Positions 15,601-24,388 of a stretch of 64,000 nt of DNA are shown here, piece by piece. Source of the stretch: Nocardioides daejeonensis (GTDB taxonomy: Bacteria; Actinomycetota; Actinomycetes; Propionibacteriales; Nocardioidaceae); assembly GCF_003194585.1 (NCBI RefSeq), contig NZ_QHKZ01000007.1, positions 62,001 through 126,000 on the forward strand. The letters are read 5' to 3'. A program made the translations under genes and the position numbers. The notes beneath the pieces are model-generated. The model was not told the origin of the DNA. It was given only the letters and a program-made list of their open reading frames with translations, and made no database searches. Each line of letters starts with the position of its first letter. Within the stretch, counting starts at the first letter, position 1.

Positions 15601-17195
15601 TGCGGAACGCGATGACCTCCTCGCTGACCAGGTGGCGCGACGCCTTCCTCGGCTTCAGCGTCGGCCAGAAGATGGCGGTGCTCGTCGGTACGGCGGCACT
15701 CGTCCTGGCCGGGTTCCTGCTGTTCCGCTGGGTCACCACGCCGGACATGGCGCCGCTCTACGGCAACCTCTCCTCGCAGGACGCATCCGCGGTGGTCGAC
15801 GAGTTGGACTCCCGCGGGATCTCCTACGAGCTGGCCAACAACGGCGCCACCATCATGGTGCCCAAGGACGACGTCTACGCCACGCGGATCGCGCTCAGCG
15901 GCAAGGGCCTGCCGACCAACAGCGACGGGGGCGGCTACAGCCTGCTCGACAAGCAGGACCTGACCACCTCGCAGTTCGGGGAGCAGACCGCGTTCAAGCG
16001 GGCCATGGAGGGCGAGCTCAGCAAGACCATCGCGGCGATGGACCCGGTGCAGTCGGCCGTGGTGCATCTGGCGCTGCCCGCCAAGCAGGTCTTCGCCGAC
16101 GAGCAGGACCCGGCGACCGCCTCGGTGCTCGTGCGTACCGAGCTCGGTCGGGCCCTCGGCCCCGAGCAGGTCCAGGCCGTGGTCCACCTCGTCGCCTCCA
16201 GCATCGACGGCCTGGACCCGGCGAACGTGACGGTCGCCGACGCCACCGGCAAGGTGCTGACCACCGACGACAGCGCAGCCGGGGCCGCAGGCACCCGGAG
16301 CCAGCAGGTGGACGACTTCTCCCACCGGATGCGCGCCCAGGTGCAGGCGACCCTCGACCGCGTCGTCGGCCCCGGCAACTCGACGGTGCAGGTGACCGCC
16401 GACCTCGACTTCGACAAGGCCCACACCGAGCGCCGGACCTTCGAGTCCGACCCCGAGCAGGTGCCGTTGACCGAGCGCCGCGACACCGAGAAGTACTCCG
16501 GGCCGAACGGTCCGGGAGGCACCAGCGGCGTGGTCGGCCCGGACGGCCAGATGGACGGCAGCACCACCACCGACGGTGCCGACTCCGCCTACGAGAAGGA
16601 GTCGGTGACCCGCGACAACGCCGTCAACTCGACCGTCGAGACACGCGAGACCGCCCCGGGTGGGGTGAAGTCGCTCAGCATCGCCGCCATCATCGACTCC
16701 CGCGTCGCCGGCACCCTCGACCTGGCGGAGGTCCGCAAGAGCATCGCCGCTGCGACCGGCATCTCACGCACCCGCGGCGACAGCCTGCGCGTCTCCACGA
16801 TGCCGTTCGACCGCTCCGCCGAGGAGGCGATGAACGCCGAGCTCGCCGCGGCAGACAAGGCCGAGGCTGAGGCCAAGCGCATGGCGCTCTACAAGAACGT
16901 CGCGATCGGCCTGGGCGTCGCGCTCCTGGTGGCGATCGCCTTCTGGCAGCAGCGCCGCAAGGCCAAGGCTCGTGCCGAGGCTACGTCGTACGTCGTGGAG
17001 CAGCTGCGCGAGGAGGCCGCAGCCCGCGCGGCCCAGCCGATCGAGACCAACCCGGCGATGCTGGCGCTGGAGGGCACCGAGGCCCAGGAGCGCTCCGAGC
17101 AGCAGCGCATCCAGGACGAGCTGGTCGATCTCGTCGAACGACAGCCCGAAGAGGTCGCCGCCCTGCTCCGTGGCTGGCTGGTGGACCCCTCATGA
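15600..17195 (+). CDS. fliF: Flagellar MS-ring protein FliF
   Basis: A 531-aa inner-membrane ring protein. A membrane segment near 24-45 (MAVLVGTAALVLAGFLLFRWV) is followed by the periplasmic ring domains, including TSQFGEQTAFKRAMEGELSKTI and LPAKQVFADEQDPATASVLV. A second membrane segment near 430-447 (NVAIGLGVALLVAIAFW) leads to a cytoplasmic tail that should bind FliG. It is the assembly base for export gate and rotor. Overlaps fliG by 4 nt. Confidence 0.96.
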   Translation: MRNAMTSSLTRWRDAFLGFSVGQKMAVLVGTAALVLAGFLLFRWVTTPDMAPLYGNLSSQDASAVVDELDSRGISYELANNGATIMVPKDDVYATRIALSGKGLPTNSDGGGYSLLDKQDLTTSQFGEQTAFKRAMEGELSKTIAAMDPVQSAVVHLALPAKQVFADEQDPATASVLVRTELGRALGPEQVQAVVHLVASSIDGLDPANVTVADATGKVLTTDDSAAGAAGTRSQQVDDFSHRMRAQVQATLDRVVGPGNSTVQVTADLDFDKAHTERRTFESDPEQVPLTERRDTEKYSGPNGPGGTSGVVGPDGQMDGSTTTDGADSAYEKESVTRDNAVNSTVETRETAPGGVKSLSIAAIIDSRVAGTLDLAEVRKSIAAATGISRTRGDSLRVSTMPFDRSAEEAMNAELAAADKAEAEAKRMALYKNVAIGLGVALLVAIAFWQQRRKAKARAEATSYVVEQLREEAAARAAQPIETNPAMLALEGTEAQERSEQQRIQDELVDLVERQPEEVAALLRGWLVDPS

Positions 17196-18208
17196 GCACG
17201 ATGACCGGAAGCACGCTGGGTATCCGCAAGGCCGCGATCCTCATCATCCAGCTCGGCAAGGAGCGTGCTGCCGAGGTGCTCGGCCACCTCGGGGAGGCCG
17301 AGGTGGAGCGGATCTCCGCCGAGGTGGCACGCCTCGAGTCGATCAGCGGCGCCGAGACCGACGCCGTGCTGGCCGAGTTCCACACGATGATGCAGGCGCG
17401 CGCCCACATCACCCAGGGCGGGCTGAGCTTCGCCCAGCAGCTGCTGGAGCAGTCGCTCGGTCCGGAGCGGGCAGCAGAGATCATGGAGCGGCTCAACGCA
17501 GCCGCGATCCAGATGCCCTTCCAGTTCCTGCACCGTGCCGACCCCGCCCAGCTGCGGTCGTTCATCGTCAACGAGCACCCGCAGGTGATCGCGCTGGTGC
17601 TGGCACATATGACGCCCGACAAGGCGTCGCTGCTGCTCTCCGGGCTTCCCTCCGAGCTACAGGCCCGCGTCGCGCACCGGATCGCGGTCATGGACCGCAC
17701 CTCGCCGGAGATCGTGCGGATGGTCGAGCAGAGCCTGGAGCGCAAGTTCTCCTCGATGCTGCAGCCCACCGAGATGTCGCGCGTCGGGGGCGTGGACCCC
17801 CTGGTCAACATCATCAACCGCTCGGACCGCTCCACCGAGCGCCAGATCGTGGCCGGCCTCGAGGCGTTCGACCCCGCGCTGGCCGACGAGGTCAAGAGCC
17901 GGATGTTCATGTTCGAGGACATCGTGAACCTCGACGATCGCTCGGTGCAGCAGGTGCTGCGCCAGGTCGACAACGCCGAGCTCGCGCTGGCCCTCAAGGG
18001 TGTCAGCGACATCGTGCGCGCCAAGATCACCGCGAACCTCTCCGAGCGCGCAGCCGAGAACCTGCTGGAGGAGGTCGGCCTGCTCGGCGCCGTGCGTCTG
18101 GCCCAGGTGGAGGAGGCACAGCAGTCGATCATCCGCACCATCCGGCAGCTCGAGGAGCAGGGCCAGATCCTGGTGAGACGAGGGAACGACGATGAGTTCA
18201 TCGAGTGA
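17192..18208 (+). CDS. fliG: Flagellar motor switch protein FliG
   Basis: A 338-aa rotor protein with the three ARM-like domains of FliG. The EHPQ motif is present (NEHPQVIALVLAHM). The C-terminal torque helix contains FEDIVNLDDRSVQQVLRQVDNAELALALKG, with charged residues that face MotA. Length is normal. The gene overlaps fliF by 4 nt and fliH by 17 nt. Confidence 0.96.
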   Translation: MSTMTGSTLGIRKAAILIIQLGKERAAEVLGHLGEAEVERISAEVARLESISGAETDAVLAEFHTMMQARAHITQGGLSFAQQLLEQSLGPERAAEIMERLNAAAIQMPFQFLHRADPAQLRSFIVNEHPQVIALVLAHMTPDKASLLLSGLPSELQARVAHRIAVMDRTSPEIVRMVEQSLERKFSSMLQPTEMSRVGGVDPLVNIINRSDRSTERQIVAGLEAFDPALADEVKSRMFMFEDIVNLDDRSVQQVLRQVDNAELALALKGVSDIVRAKITANLSERAAENLLEEVGLLGAVRLAQVEEAQQSIIRTIRQLEEQGQILVRRGNDDEFIE

Positions 18209-18926
18209 GGCGAGGGTGCTGCGCGGCGCGGCGGCCGGTGCCGTCGTCCCCTTGCACACCCGCGATCTCCGCTCCGGAGCCTGGACTCGATTCGGCGACG
18301 CCGACGCGGTCGGCGACCCGGTCACCGAGCACACCCTCGACGCCCTGGCCACCCAGACCCGTGCCGCGGCGACCGCCCAGGGGTACGCCGTCGGTTGGGC
18401 GGAGGGCAGGCAGCTCGCCGCGGCCGAGGCCGAGGCCGAGGCCGCCGACCGCGCGGCCCGGGCCGAGGCGGCCGAGACCCACCGGGCTGCGGAGCATGCG
18501 ACCGCGGTGGCGGCGCTCCGAGCCGCGGCCGACCGACTGCAGGACCGCATCGCCGAGGTCGCCACGATGGTCGAGACGCAGGGGACCGACCTCGCCCTCA
18601 CCCTGGTTCGGGAGTTGCTGGGCCACGAGCTGCGGGTCGCCACCAGTGCCGACGTCGTACGCCGCGTCCTGCGGGTGTTGCCCGACGACCCCACCGTCGT
18701 GGTGCGGCTCTCGCCCGGCATCGTCGAGGACGTGGTGGTGCGCGACCTCGCCGAGCGGGGCGTCACCGTCGTGGCCGACCCGTCGCTCTCCGCTGAGGAC
18801 GCCCTCGTGGAGACCGACCGGCACGTCGTCGACCTCCGCCTGGACGAGGCGATGGCGCGAGTCGCCTCTGTCCTCCAGACTCCTGGCGACGCCCGTGCGA
18901 GCCTGCGTGAGCGAGCATCCCGATGA
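18192..18926 (+). CDS. fliH: Flagellar export regulator FliH
   Basis: A 244-aa protein by position and pattern. An Ala/Glu-rich coiled coil (AAAEAEAEAADRAARAEAAE) is followed by a C-terminal domain with LTLVRELLGHELRV and VVVRLSPGIVEDV, similar to V-type ATPase subunit E/FliH. FliH binds and restrains the FliI ATPase. The start at 18192 gives a 17-nt overlap with fliG, and the stop overlaps fliI by 4 nt. Low sequence conservation is normal in this family. Confidence 0.88.
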   Translation: MSSSSEARVLRGAAAGAVVPLHTRDLRSGAWTRFGDADAVGDPVTEHTLDALATQTRAAATAQGYAVGWAEGRQLAAAEAEAEAADRAARAEAAETHRAAEHATAVAALRAAADRLQDRIAEVATMVETQGTDLALTLVRELLGHELRVATSADVVRRVLRVLPDDPTVVVRLSPGIVEDVVVRDLAERGVTVVADPSLSAEDALVETDRHVVDLRLDEAMARVASVLQTPGDARASLRERASR

Positions 18927-20230
18927 GCGCGTTGACCGCACCGATCCGCGAGGAGGCGCTGACCGCCGTACGCCCGCTGCACCTGGGCCGGGTCGCCGAG
19001 GTGCTCGGCCTGCGGCTGCTGGTCACCGGGCTGAGCGCGGCGATCGGCGACCTCGTGGAGATCGACGGCCCCGAGCCGGTGCTGGCCGAGGTCGCGGCGG
19101 GCGGTCCCACCGGCCTGATCTGCCTGCCGCTCGGCGAGACGACGGGCCTGGCCCCGGGAGCCACCGTCCGCGACACCGGCGGCCCGCTGCGGGTGCCTGT
19201 CGGCGAGGCTCTGCTCGGCCGGGTCCTCGACGGCCTGGGCACTCCGATCGACGGAGGGCCGGCGTTGACCGCGCTCCCCCAGGTCGTGGTCGATCATCCG
19301 GCACCCGACGCCCTGGCGCGGCCGCGCATCGACACCCAGCTGGGCCTCGGCGTCCGGGCGCTCGACACCCTCGTGCCGGTCGGTCGAGGGCAGCGGCTCG
19401 GCATCATGGCCGGCTCGGGCGTCGGCAAGTCGAGCCTGCTCTCCATGATCGCCCGCGGCACCGACGCCCAGGTGTCGGTGATCGCGCTCGTCGGGGAACG
19501 CGGTCGCGAGGTCCGCGAGTTCCTTGAGAACGACCTCGGCCCCGAGGGGTTGGCCCGCTCGGTGGTCGTCGTGGCGACCTCCGACGCACCGCCGGTCAGC
19601 CGACTGCGGGCGGCATTCGTGGCGACCCGTATCGCGGAGTGGTTCCGTGACGAGGGCCGCGAGGTCGTGCTGATGATGGACTCGCTGACCCGGGTCGCCA
19701 TGGCCCAGCGCGAGATCGGGCTCTCTGCCGGTGAGCCGCCCGCGACCCGCGGCTACCCGCCGAGCGTGTTCACGCTGCTCCCCCAGCTGCTCGAGCGTGC
19801 CGGCACCAACGACCGCGGCTCGATCACCGGGCTCTACACCGTGCTGGTCGAGGGTGACGACCTGCAGGACCCGATCGGCGACACCGCCCGCTCCATCCTC
19901 GATGGCCATGTCGTGCTCACCCGCCGGCTGGCGACGGCCGGGCACTTCCCGAGCATCGATGTCCTGGAGTCCATCTCCCGGGTCACCGGCGCAGTGACCT
20001 CGCCTGAGCAGCGGGCGGTCGCCACCCGGCTGCGCCGGATGCTCGCGGCGCACCGCGACGTGCGCGAGCTGGTCGAGATCGGCGCCTACGTCTCCGGAGC
20101 CGATCCCGACGCCGACGCGGCGCTGGCCCTGCTGCCGCAGATCGACGGCTTCCTCCGCCAGGAGATGGACGACGCCACGCCGCTCGCCGACGCCTGGCAG
20201 CGGCTGACCGACCTGGTGGGTGCCCGATGA
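18923..20230 (+). CDS. fliI: Flagellar export ATPase FliI
   Basis: A 435-aa AAA-type ATPase related to F1-beta. Walker A is GSGVGKSSLLSMIARG, Walker B is EVVLMMDSLTR, and the RGYPPSVFTLLPQLLERAG block is diagnostic of FliI/SctN. ADLASA-like N-terminal strands precede it. It energises export with FliH and FliJ. It overlaps fliH by 4 nt, and the stop overlaps a 27-codon open frame before fliJ. Confidence 0.97.
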   Translation: MSALTAPIREEALTAVRPLHLGRVAEVLGLRLLVTGLSAAIGDLVEIDGPEPVLAEVAAGGPTGLICLPLGETTGLAPGATVRDTGGPLRVPVGEALLGRVLDGLGTPIDGGPALTALPQVVVDHPAPDALARPRIDTQLGLGVRALDTLVPVGRGQRLGIMAGSGVGKSSLLSMIARGTDAQVSVIALVGERGREVREFLENDLGPEGLARSVVVVATSDAPPVSRLRAAFVATRIAEWFRDEGREVVLMMDSLTRVAMAQREIGLSAGEPPATRGYPPSVFTLLPQLLERAGTNDRGSITGLYTVLVEGDDLQDPIGDTARSILDGHVVLTRRLATAGHFPSIDVLESISRVTGAVTSPEQRAVATRLRRMLAAHRDVRELVEIGAYVSGADPDADAALALLPQIDGFLRQEMDDATPLADAWQRLTDLVGAR

Positions 20231-20310
20231 GTGCCACGCGCTCCCGGCCTCGGCCGGCTCGACCATCGGTTGAGGCGCCGCGGCGCGAAGAGAAGGAGGG
20301 GCACCGATGA
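20227..20310 (+). CDS. 27-codon open frame bridging fliI and fliJ
   Basis: ATG 20227 overlaps the fliI stop as ATGA, and the frame's own stop (20308-20310) overlaps the fliJ ATG, again as ATGA. The peptide is short, basic and Arg/Pro-rich (starts MSATRSRPRPARPSVEAP). It holds the fliJ Shine-Dalgarno sequence AAGGAGG. Its likely job is to carry ribosomes across a 76-nt gap and couple fliJ to fliI. Whether the peptide itself acts is unknown. Confidence 0.5.
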   Translation: MSATRSRPRPARPSVEAPRREEKEGHR

Positions 20311-20753
20311 CCCGCGGTGACCTGGCCGGAGTGGTGCGGGTCCGCTCCGTGCGTGAGCGCGACAGCCGCCTCGGCCTGGCCCAGGCGCTGCGCGAGCAGC
20401 GCGCGGCCGAGCAGGCTGCGGCCGGCCTCCGCGACACGCTTCGCGACACGCCCGCCTTCGGCTCCGGAAGCATCCGCGAGTTCCTCGCCCACACCACTCA
20501 CCTCGATGCACTCGGCCACGCGATCGCCCAGGCCGACCGCGACGTGCTGCTGGCCCGCGGCATCGCGGACGCGGCACGCATCCACTGGCAGGGAGACCGC
20601 TCCCGGCTCCGTGCCGTGGAGATGCTGCGTGAGCGACGAGCCGAGTCGCGCCGCCTCGAGGTGGCCCGCAAGCAGGCCGCGCAGCTGGACGACCTCGCCA
20701 CCCAACGGTGGTCGCGGCGTACTGGCGCCATGGCGAGCGGAGGCAGGCCATGA
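20307..20753 (+). CDS. fliJ: Flagellar export protein FliJ
   Basis: A 148-aa helical, strongly charged protein with Ala/Arg/Glu-rich coiled-coil segments (RERDSRLGLAQALREQRAAEQ; RAVEMLRERRAESRRLEVARKQAAQLDDLA). FliJ forms the central stalk of the FliI ring and recycles chaperones. Position after fliI is the main support. ATG 20307 follows AAGGAGGGG. The stop overlaps the next gene as ATGA. Confidence 0.85.
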   Translation: MTRGDLAGVVRVRSVRERDSRLGLAQALREQRAAEQAAAGLRDTLRDTPAFGSGSIREFLAHTTHLDALGHAIAQADRDVLLARGIADAARIHWQGDRSRLRAVEMLRERRAESRRLEVARKQAAQLDDLATQRWSRRTGAMASGGRP

Positions 20754-21700
20754 GCGTCGCCGACGTGACCAGCCGGATCCAGCAGATCCAGGCCCAGTTC
20801 CTCCAGCTGCGGTCGTTGGAGGCCCAGTTCCGCAGCACCGGTGCCACCACGGCGACCACCTTCGCCGACACCCTGGCCGACGTCTCGGCGACCGACGAGG
20901 GGGTGGCGACGGGCGACCAGGTCGTCGCCGAGGCGCGCAAGTACCTGGGGCTCCCCTATGTCTGGGGTGGGACCGACCCCGCCAAGGGGCTCGACTGCTC
21001 CGGGCTGGTTCAACTGGTCTACAAGAGCCTGGGCTACGACCTCCCCCGGGTCTCCGCGGACCAGGCCCGGGCGGGACGCCCCGTGGCCAGCATGGCCGAG
21101 GCTCAGCCGGGCGACCTGCTCGCTTGGGACAACTCGTCGCGCAACAACGGCGCTGACCACATCGCCATCTACATCGGCGGCGGCAAGATGATCGAGGCAC
21201 CCCGGACCGGTCTCAACGTGCGCATCGTCGACGTGCCCTCCACTCCGGACATGATCCGCCGGATCCTTCCGGAGGGCTCGGCCGCACCGGTCTCGGCCAG
21301 CCGCGGACGCGTCGCCGCCGACGTTCCCTTCGCCGACCTGTTCAACGCCGCCGGAGCCAAGTACGGCGTCGATCCGGGCCTGTTGGCCGCGGTCGCCAAG
21401 CAGGAGTCCGGCTACAACCCGAGCGCCGTCAGCAGCGCAGGCGCGCAGGGACTGATGCAGCTCATGCCGTCGACCGCTGCCGGGCTCGGTGTCCGCGACT
21501 CGTTCAACCCGACCCAGGCCGTGGACGGCGCCGCGAAGCTGCTCTCCCAGCTGCTGGAGCGCTTCGACTCGACCAAGCTCGCGTTGGCGGCCTACAACGC
21601 CGGTCCCGGCGCGGTCATCCGCTACGACGGCATCCCGCCCTACCGGGAGACCCAGAACTACGTGGCGTCCGTGATGGCGCTGTGGGGAGGACGCTCATGA
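20750..21700 (+). CDS. NlpC/P60 peptidase fused to a lytic transglycosylase
   Basis: A 316-aa two-domain muralytic enzyme. After a helical N terminus (about 1-60), the NlpC/P60 domain has Cys83 in LDCSGLVQLVY and His137 in GADHIAIYIGGG. The C-terminal SLT domain has catalytic Glu219 in AVAKQESGYNPSAVSSAGAQGLMQLMPSTA and AAYNAGPGAV. I see no signal peptide, so export through the flagellar channel is likely. In enteric bacteria FlgJ opens the wall for the rod; this gene lies where such a function is needed. An endopeptidase plus a glycan-cleaving domain in one flagellar-operon protein is unusual. It overlaps fliJ and fliK by 4 nt. Confidence 0.92.
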   Translation: MSVADVTSRIQQIQAQFLQLRSLEAQFRSTGATTATTFADTLADVSATDEGVATGDQVVAEARKYLGLPYVWGGTDPAKGLDCSGLVQLVYKSLGYDLPRVSADQARAGRPVASMAEAQPGDLLAWDNSSRNNGADHIAIYIGGGKMIEAPRTGLNVRIVDVPSTPDMIRRILPEGSAAPVSASRGRVAADVPFADLFNAAGAKYGVDPGLLAAVAKQESGYNPSAVSSAGAQGLMQLMPSTAAGLGVRDSFNPTQAVDGAAKLLSQLLERFDSTKLALAAYNAGPGAVIRYDGIPPYRETQNYVASVMALWGGRS

Positions 21701-23022
21701 CGATCCAACCGCTGACACCGGCTCCTGCGCCCGCAGGCGCCGGCGGCTCCGCGGCGACTGCCGGATCCGGCGACGGTGCCGATTTCCCCGACCTCCTCAC
21801 CGCCCTGCTCGGCACCATGGTCACCCCGCCAGCGGTCGCTCCCCAGGCGCAGCATGCCGAGGCGGGGGCGGGAAGCGCGTCTGCCCTGATCGCGCTGCTG
21901 GGCGGGGCTTCCCTGCCCGGCGACGGCGCCGGTTCGGAGCCGGTGGAGCCCGGAACCGAGGCACCGGACACCGACGCCACAGGTGCGGGCTCAACGTCGA
22001 CCACGGCCCTGTTCGCTCTCCTCGGCCTGCAGACGGTCGCGCCCGTGCCCGGCGGAGGGACGGTTCCGGACGCGACCGTGCCTGCCGCCGACGCCGGTGC
22101 GGCGGAGGCAACCGGAGCGAGCCCGCTGCTCGCCGGGCTGCTCGGTGCAGGGTCGACAGCCGGACCAGCCGGGCCAGCCGCGCCGGGCGCGGCGACCTCC
22201 GGCCTCGTGGCATCGGTGCCCAGAGACCTGGCCGGGACTCCCACCGAGCCTGGTATGCAGGCGCCGGAGACCGTCCCCACCGACAGCGGCGGCACCGGAA
22301 CCGAGGCGGACGCGATCGACTCCGTGCGACCGCCGCTCCTGGGGGCAGGGCCGGAGCCGTCCCGCTCGACAACCACAGCCGCGCCGCGCGCCGAGCGGGA
22401 GCCGCTGCTCCTGGCCATGACAGGCACGGCAGGCGCTGCCTCGGACCCGGCGACAGCTCCGGCGGCGACCAGCGCGACGACCGCAGCGACGACCGCAGCC
22501 GTGCCGCCCCCGGTCCCGGCGCCCCCCGCGGCGAGTGGCGGCGTACCGGCGACGGCGTTGCATCCGGCGAGCCAGCAGGTGCTGGAGAGGATCAGCCACC
22601 TGCCCCAGCAGGACGGCACCCATCGACTCACCATCAAGCTCCAGCCGGAGGCGCTGGGCGAGGTGCGTGTGGTGCTGTCGCTCCGGCACGGCGAGGTGCA
22701 GGTGCGGATCACCGCAGGCGAGGCGGCCGCGCAGGCGCTGGGGCAGGACAGCCCGGAGCTGCGCCGACTGCTGGAGCAGGCCGGCATGGGCGAGGCGCGG
22801 ATCGCGGTGCGCGAGTCCGGCGGCTCCTTCCTCGCCGACACGACGTACGGCGGCACTGCCGACCGGCACGACGGCTCCCCGGCGGGGCGCCACGATCAGC
22901 TCCCGGCACGGACGCCGGGCAGTCATCAGGCCACGGAGGGCACCATCCGGTCGAGCGCCACCACGCCCGACCCCGTCCAGGCAGACCCTCCCCGCGCCGC
23001 GGGGCTGGATCTGACCATCTGA
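21697..23022 (+). CDS. fliK: Hook-length control protein FliK
   Basis: A 441-aa protein. The N-terminal two thirds is low complexity (Ala/Gly/Pro/Thr/Ser), as in molecular-ruler FliK proteins. The C-terminal domain has THRLTIKLQPEALGEVRVVLSLRHGEVQVRITAGEAAAQ, the core of the Flg_hook domain (about residues 290-370). It measures hook length and switches the export gate by acting on FlhB. ATG 21697 overlaps the upstream stop as ATGA. flgD follows after 10 nt. Confidence 0.92.
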   Translation: MTIQPLTPAPAPAGAGGSAATAGSGDGADFPDLLTALLGTMVTPPAVAPQAQHAEAGAGSASALIALLGGASLPGDGAGSEPVEPGTEAPDTDATGAGSTSTTALFALLGLQTVAPVPGGGTVPDATVPAADAGAAEATGASPLLAGLLGAGSTAGPAGPAAPGAATSGLVASVPRDLAGTPTEPGMQAPETVPTDSGGTGTEADAIDSVRPPLLGAGPEPSRSTTTAAPRAEREPLLLAMTGTAGAASDPATAPAATSATTAATTAAVPPPVPAPPAASGGVPATALHPASQQVLERISHLPQQDGTHRLTIKLQPEALGEVRVVLSLRHGEVQVRITAGEAAAQALGQDSPELRRLLEQAGMGEARIAVRESGGSFLADTTYGGTADRHDGSPAGRHDQLPARTPGSHQATEGTIRSSATTPDPVQADPPRAAGLDLTI

Positions 23023-23032
23023 GGAGGGAACC

Positions 23033-23497
23033 GTGTCCATCCCCGCAACCGAGGCGGTCACCAGCGGCATGCTGTCCCCGCTCCCGGTCTCCACCGCGAC
23101 CAGCGAGGACAAGCAGATGTTCCTCGAGCTGATGGTCGCGCAGCTGCGCTACCAGGATCCGCTCAATCCGGCGGACTCCGGGGAGTTCCTCTCCCAGACG
23201 GCGCAGTTCAACGCGCTCGAGCAGATGACGAAGGTGGCAGAGCAGACCGCCACCCTGGTCGCCACCCAGCTGGCCTTCGGGGCCACCGGGATGATCGGCC
23301 GCGACGTCACCTGGGCAGCGGAGGACGGCAGCACGTCCTCGGGCCGCGTCGACGGCGTCACCTTCACCTCCGAGGGTCCGATGCTCCAGGTCGGCGGCGG
23401 CCAGGTGCCGCTCGCCCTCGTGCAGTCGCTCAGCGGCTCCGGCGCCACTCCGGCTGCTCCCGCCGCCCCGTCCACCGACACCACCACCCCGGCCTGA
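23033..23497 (+). CDS. flgD: Hook assembly scaffold protein FlgD
   Basis: A 154-aa hook cap protein. The block DKQMFLELMVAQLRYQDPLNPADSGEFLSQTAQFNALEQM is the FlgD signature. A short C-terminal beta domain (GRVDGVTFTSEGPMLQVGGGQVPLALV) follows, with a Pro/Ala/Thr tail. It starts at GTG with GAGGAGGG upstream. It is much shorter than enteric FlgD but similar in length to Gram-positive forms. Confidence 0.94.
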   Translation: MSIPATEAVTSGMLSPLPVSTATSEDKQMFLELMVAQLRYQDPLNPADSGEFLSQTAQFNALEQMTKVAEQTATLVATQLAFGATGMIGRDVTWAAEDGSTSSGRVDGVTFTSEGPMLQVGGGQVPLALVQSLSGSGATPAAPAAPSTDTTTPA

Positions 23498-23523
23498 GCG
23501 CCGGTCCATCGAGAGGTAACACC

Positions 23524-24378
23524 ATGCTTCGCTCACTCTTCGCCGGCATCAGCGGCCTGCGCGTCAACCAGACCATGCTCGACGTCACCGGCAACAACAT
23601 CGCCAACGCCAACACCATCGGCTTCAAGTCGAGCGGCGTGGTCTTCTCCGACACCCTCAGCCAGATGCTGACCGGCGCCTCCGCGGCCGGCACCAACGCC
23701 GGTGGCACCAACCCGATCCAGGTCGGCCTGGGCGTGCAGCTGGCGGCGACCCGCACCAACTTCCTGCAGGGCTCCAACCAGACCACGGGCGGGCCGACGG
23801 ACCTGATGATCCAGGGTGACGGCTTCTTCGTGGTGCGCGACGGCAACGAGCAGCTCTTCACCCGCGCCGGCGCCTTCAACTTCGACGAGACCGGCACGCT
23901 GGTGAACCCGACCGGCAAGCGCGTCCAGGGCTATGCGGTCGACGCCGCGGGCAACCACACCGGTGGTCTCATCGACATCACCATGGACACCAGCACCCTG
24001 CTTCCGCCGGTCGCCCCGGGGGTCGAGCTGACGTCGTACTCGATCGGCTCCGACGGCATCCTGCGTGGCGTCTTCTCCGACGGCGTACAGCGCAACATCG
24101 CGCAGGTCGCCATCGCGGACTTCAACAACCCGCTCGGCCTGGAGAAGGTCGGCGAGACGTCGTTCCGTGCCTCGGCCAACTCGGGGACGCCCGAGTTCGG
24201 CGTCGCCCGTGAGGGCACCCGCGGCGGCATCGTCGCCGGCTCCCTGGAGATGTCGAACGTCGACCTGGCTGCCGAGTTCACCAATCTGATCCTCGCCCAG
24301 CGCGGCTTCCAGGCAAGCTCGCGCGTGATCACCACCTCCGACCAGGTGCTCGAAGAGCTCGTCAACATCAAGCGCTGA
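23524..24378 (+). CDS. flgE: Flagellar hook protein FlgE (hook/rod family)
   Basis: A 284-aa hook-basal body protein. The N terminus (LFAGISGLRVNQTMLDVTGNNIANANTIGFK) and C terminus (GSLEMSNVDLAAEFTNLILAQRGFQASSRVITTSDQVLEELVNIKR) are diagnostic of the FlgE/F/G family. The central GDGFFVVRDGNEQLFTRAGAFNFDETGTLVN block is also conserved. Position after fliK-flgD favours the hook protein. The length is nearer FlgG (about 260) than enteric FlgE (about 400). It is the only protein of this family in the window, so it may serve as hook alone or a second copy lies elsewhere. Confidence 0.88.
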   Translation: MLRSLFAGISGLRVNQTMLDVTGNNIANANTIGFKSSGVVFSDTLSQMLTGASAAGTNAGGTNPIQVGLGVQLAATRTNFLQGSNQTTGGPTDLMIQGDGFFVVRDGNEQLFTRAGAFNFDETGTLVNPTGKRVQGYAVDAAGNHTGGLIDITMDTSTLLPPVAPGVELTSYSIGSDGILRGVFSDGVQRNIAQVAIADFNNPLGLEKVGETSFRASANSGTPEFGVAREGTRGGIVAGSLEMSNVDLAAEFTNLILAQRGFQASSRVITTSDQVLEELVNIKR

Positions 24379-24388
24379 TCCGTCGAAG

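Noticed and set aside
17657..20497. A 946-residue minus-strand open frame opposite fliG-fliH-fliI
   Set aside because: The sense strand holds clear FliG, FliH and FliI; the antisense product has shadow composition.
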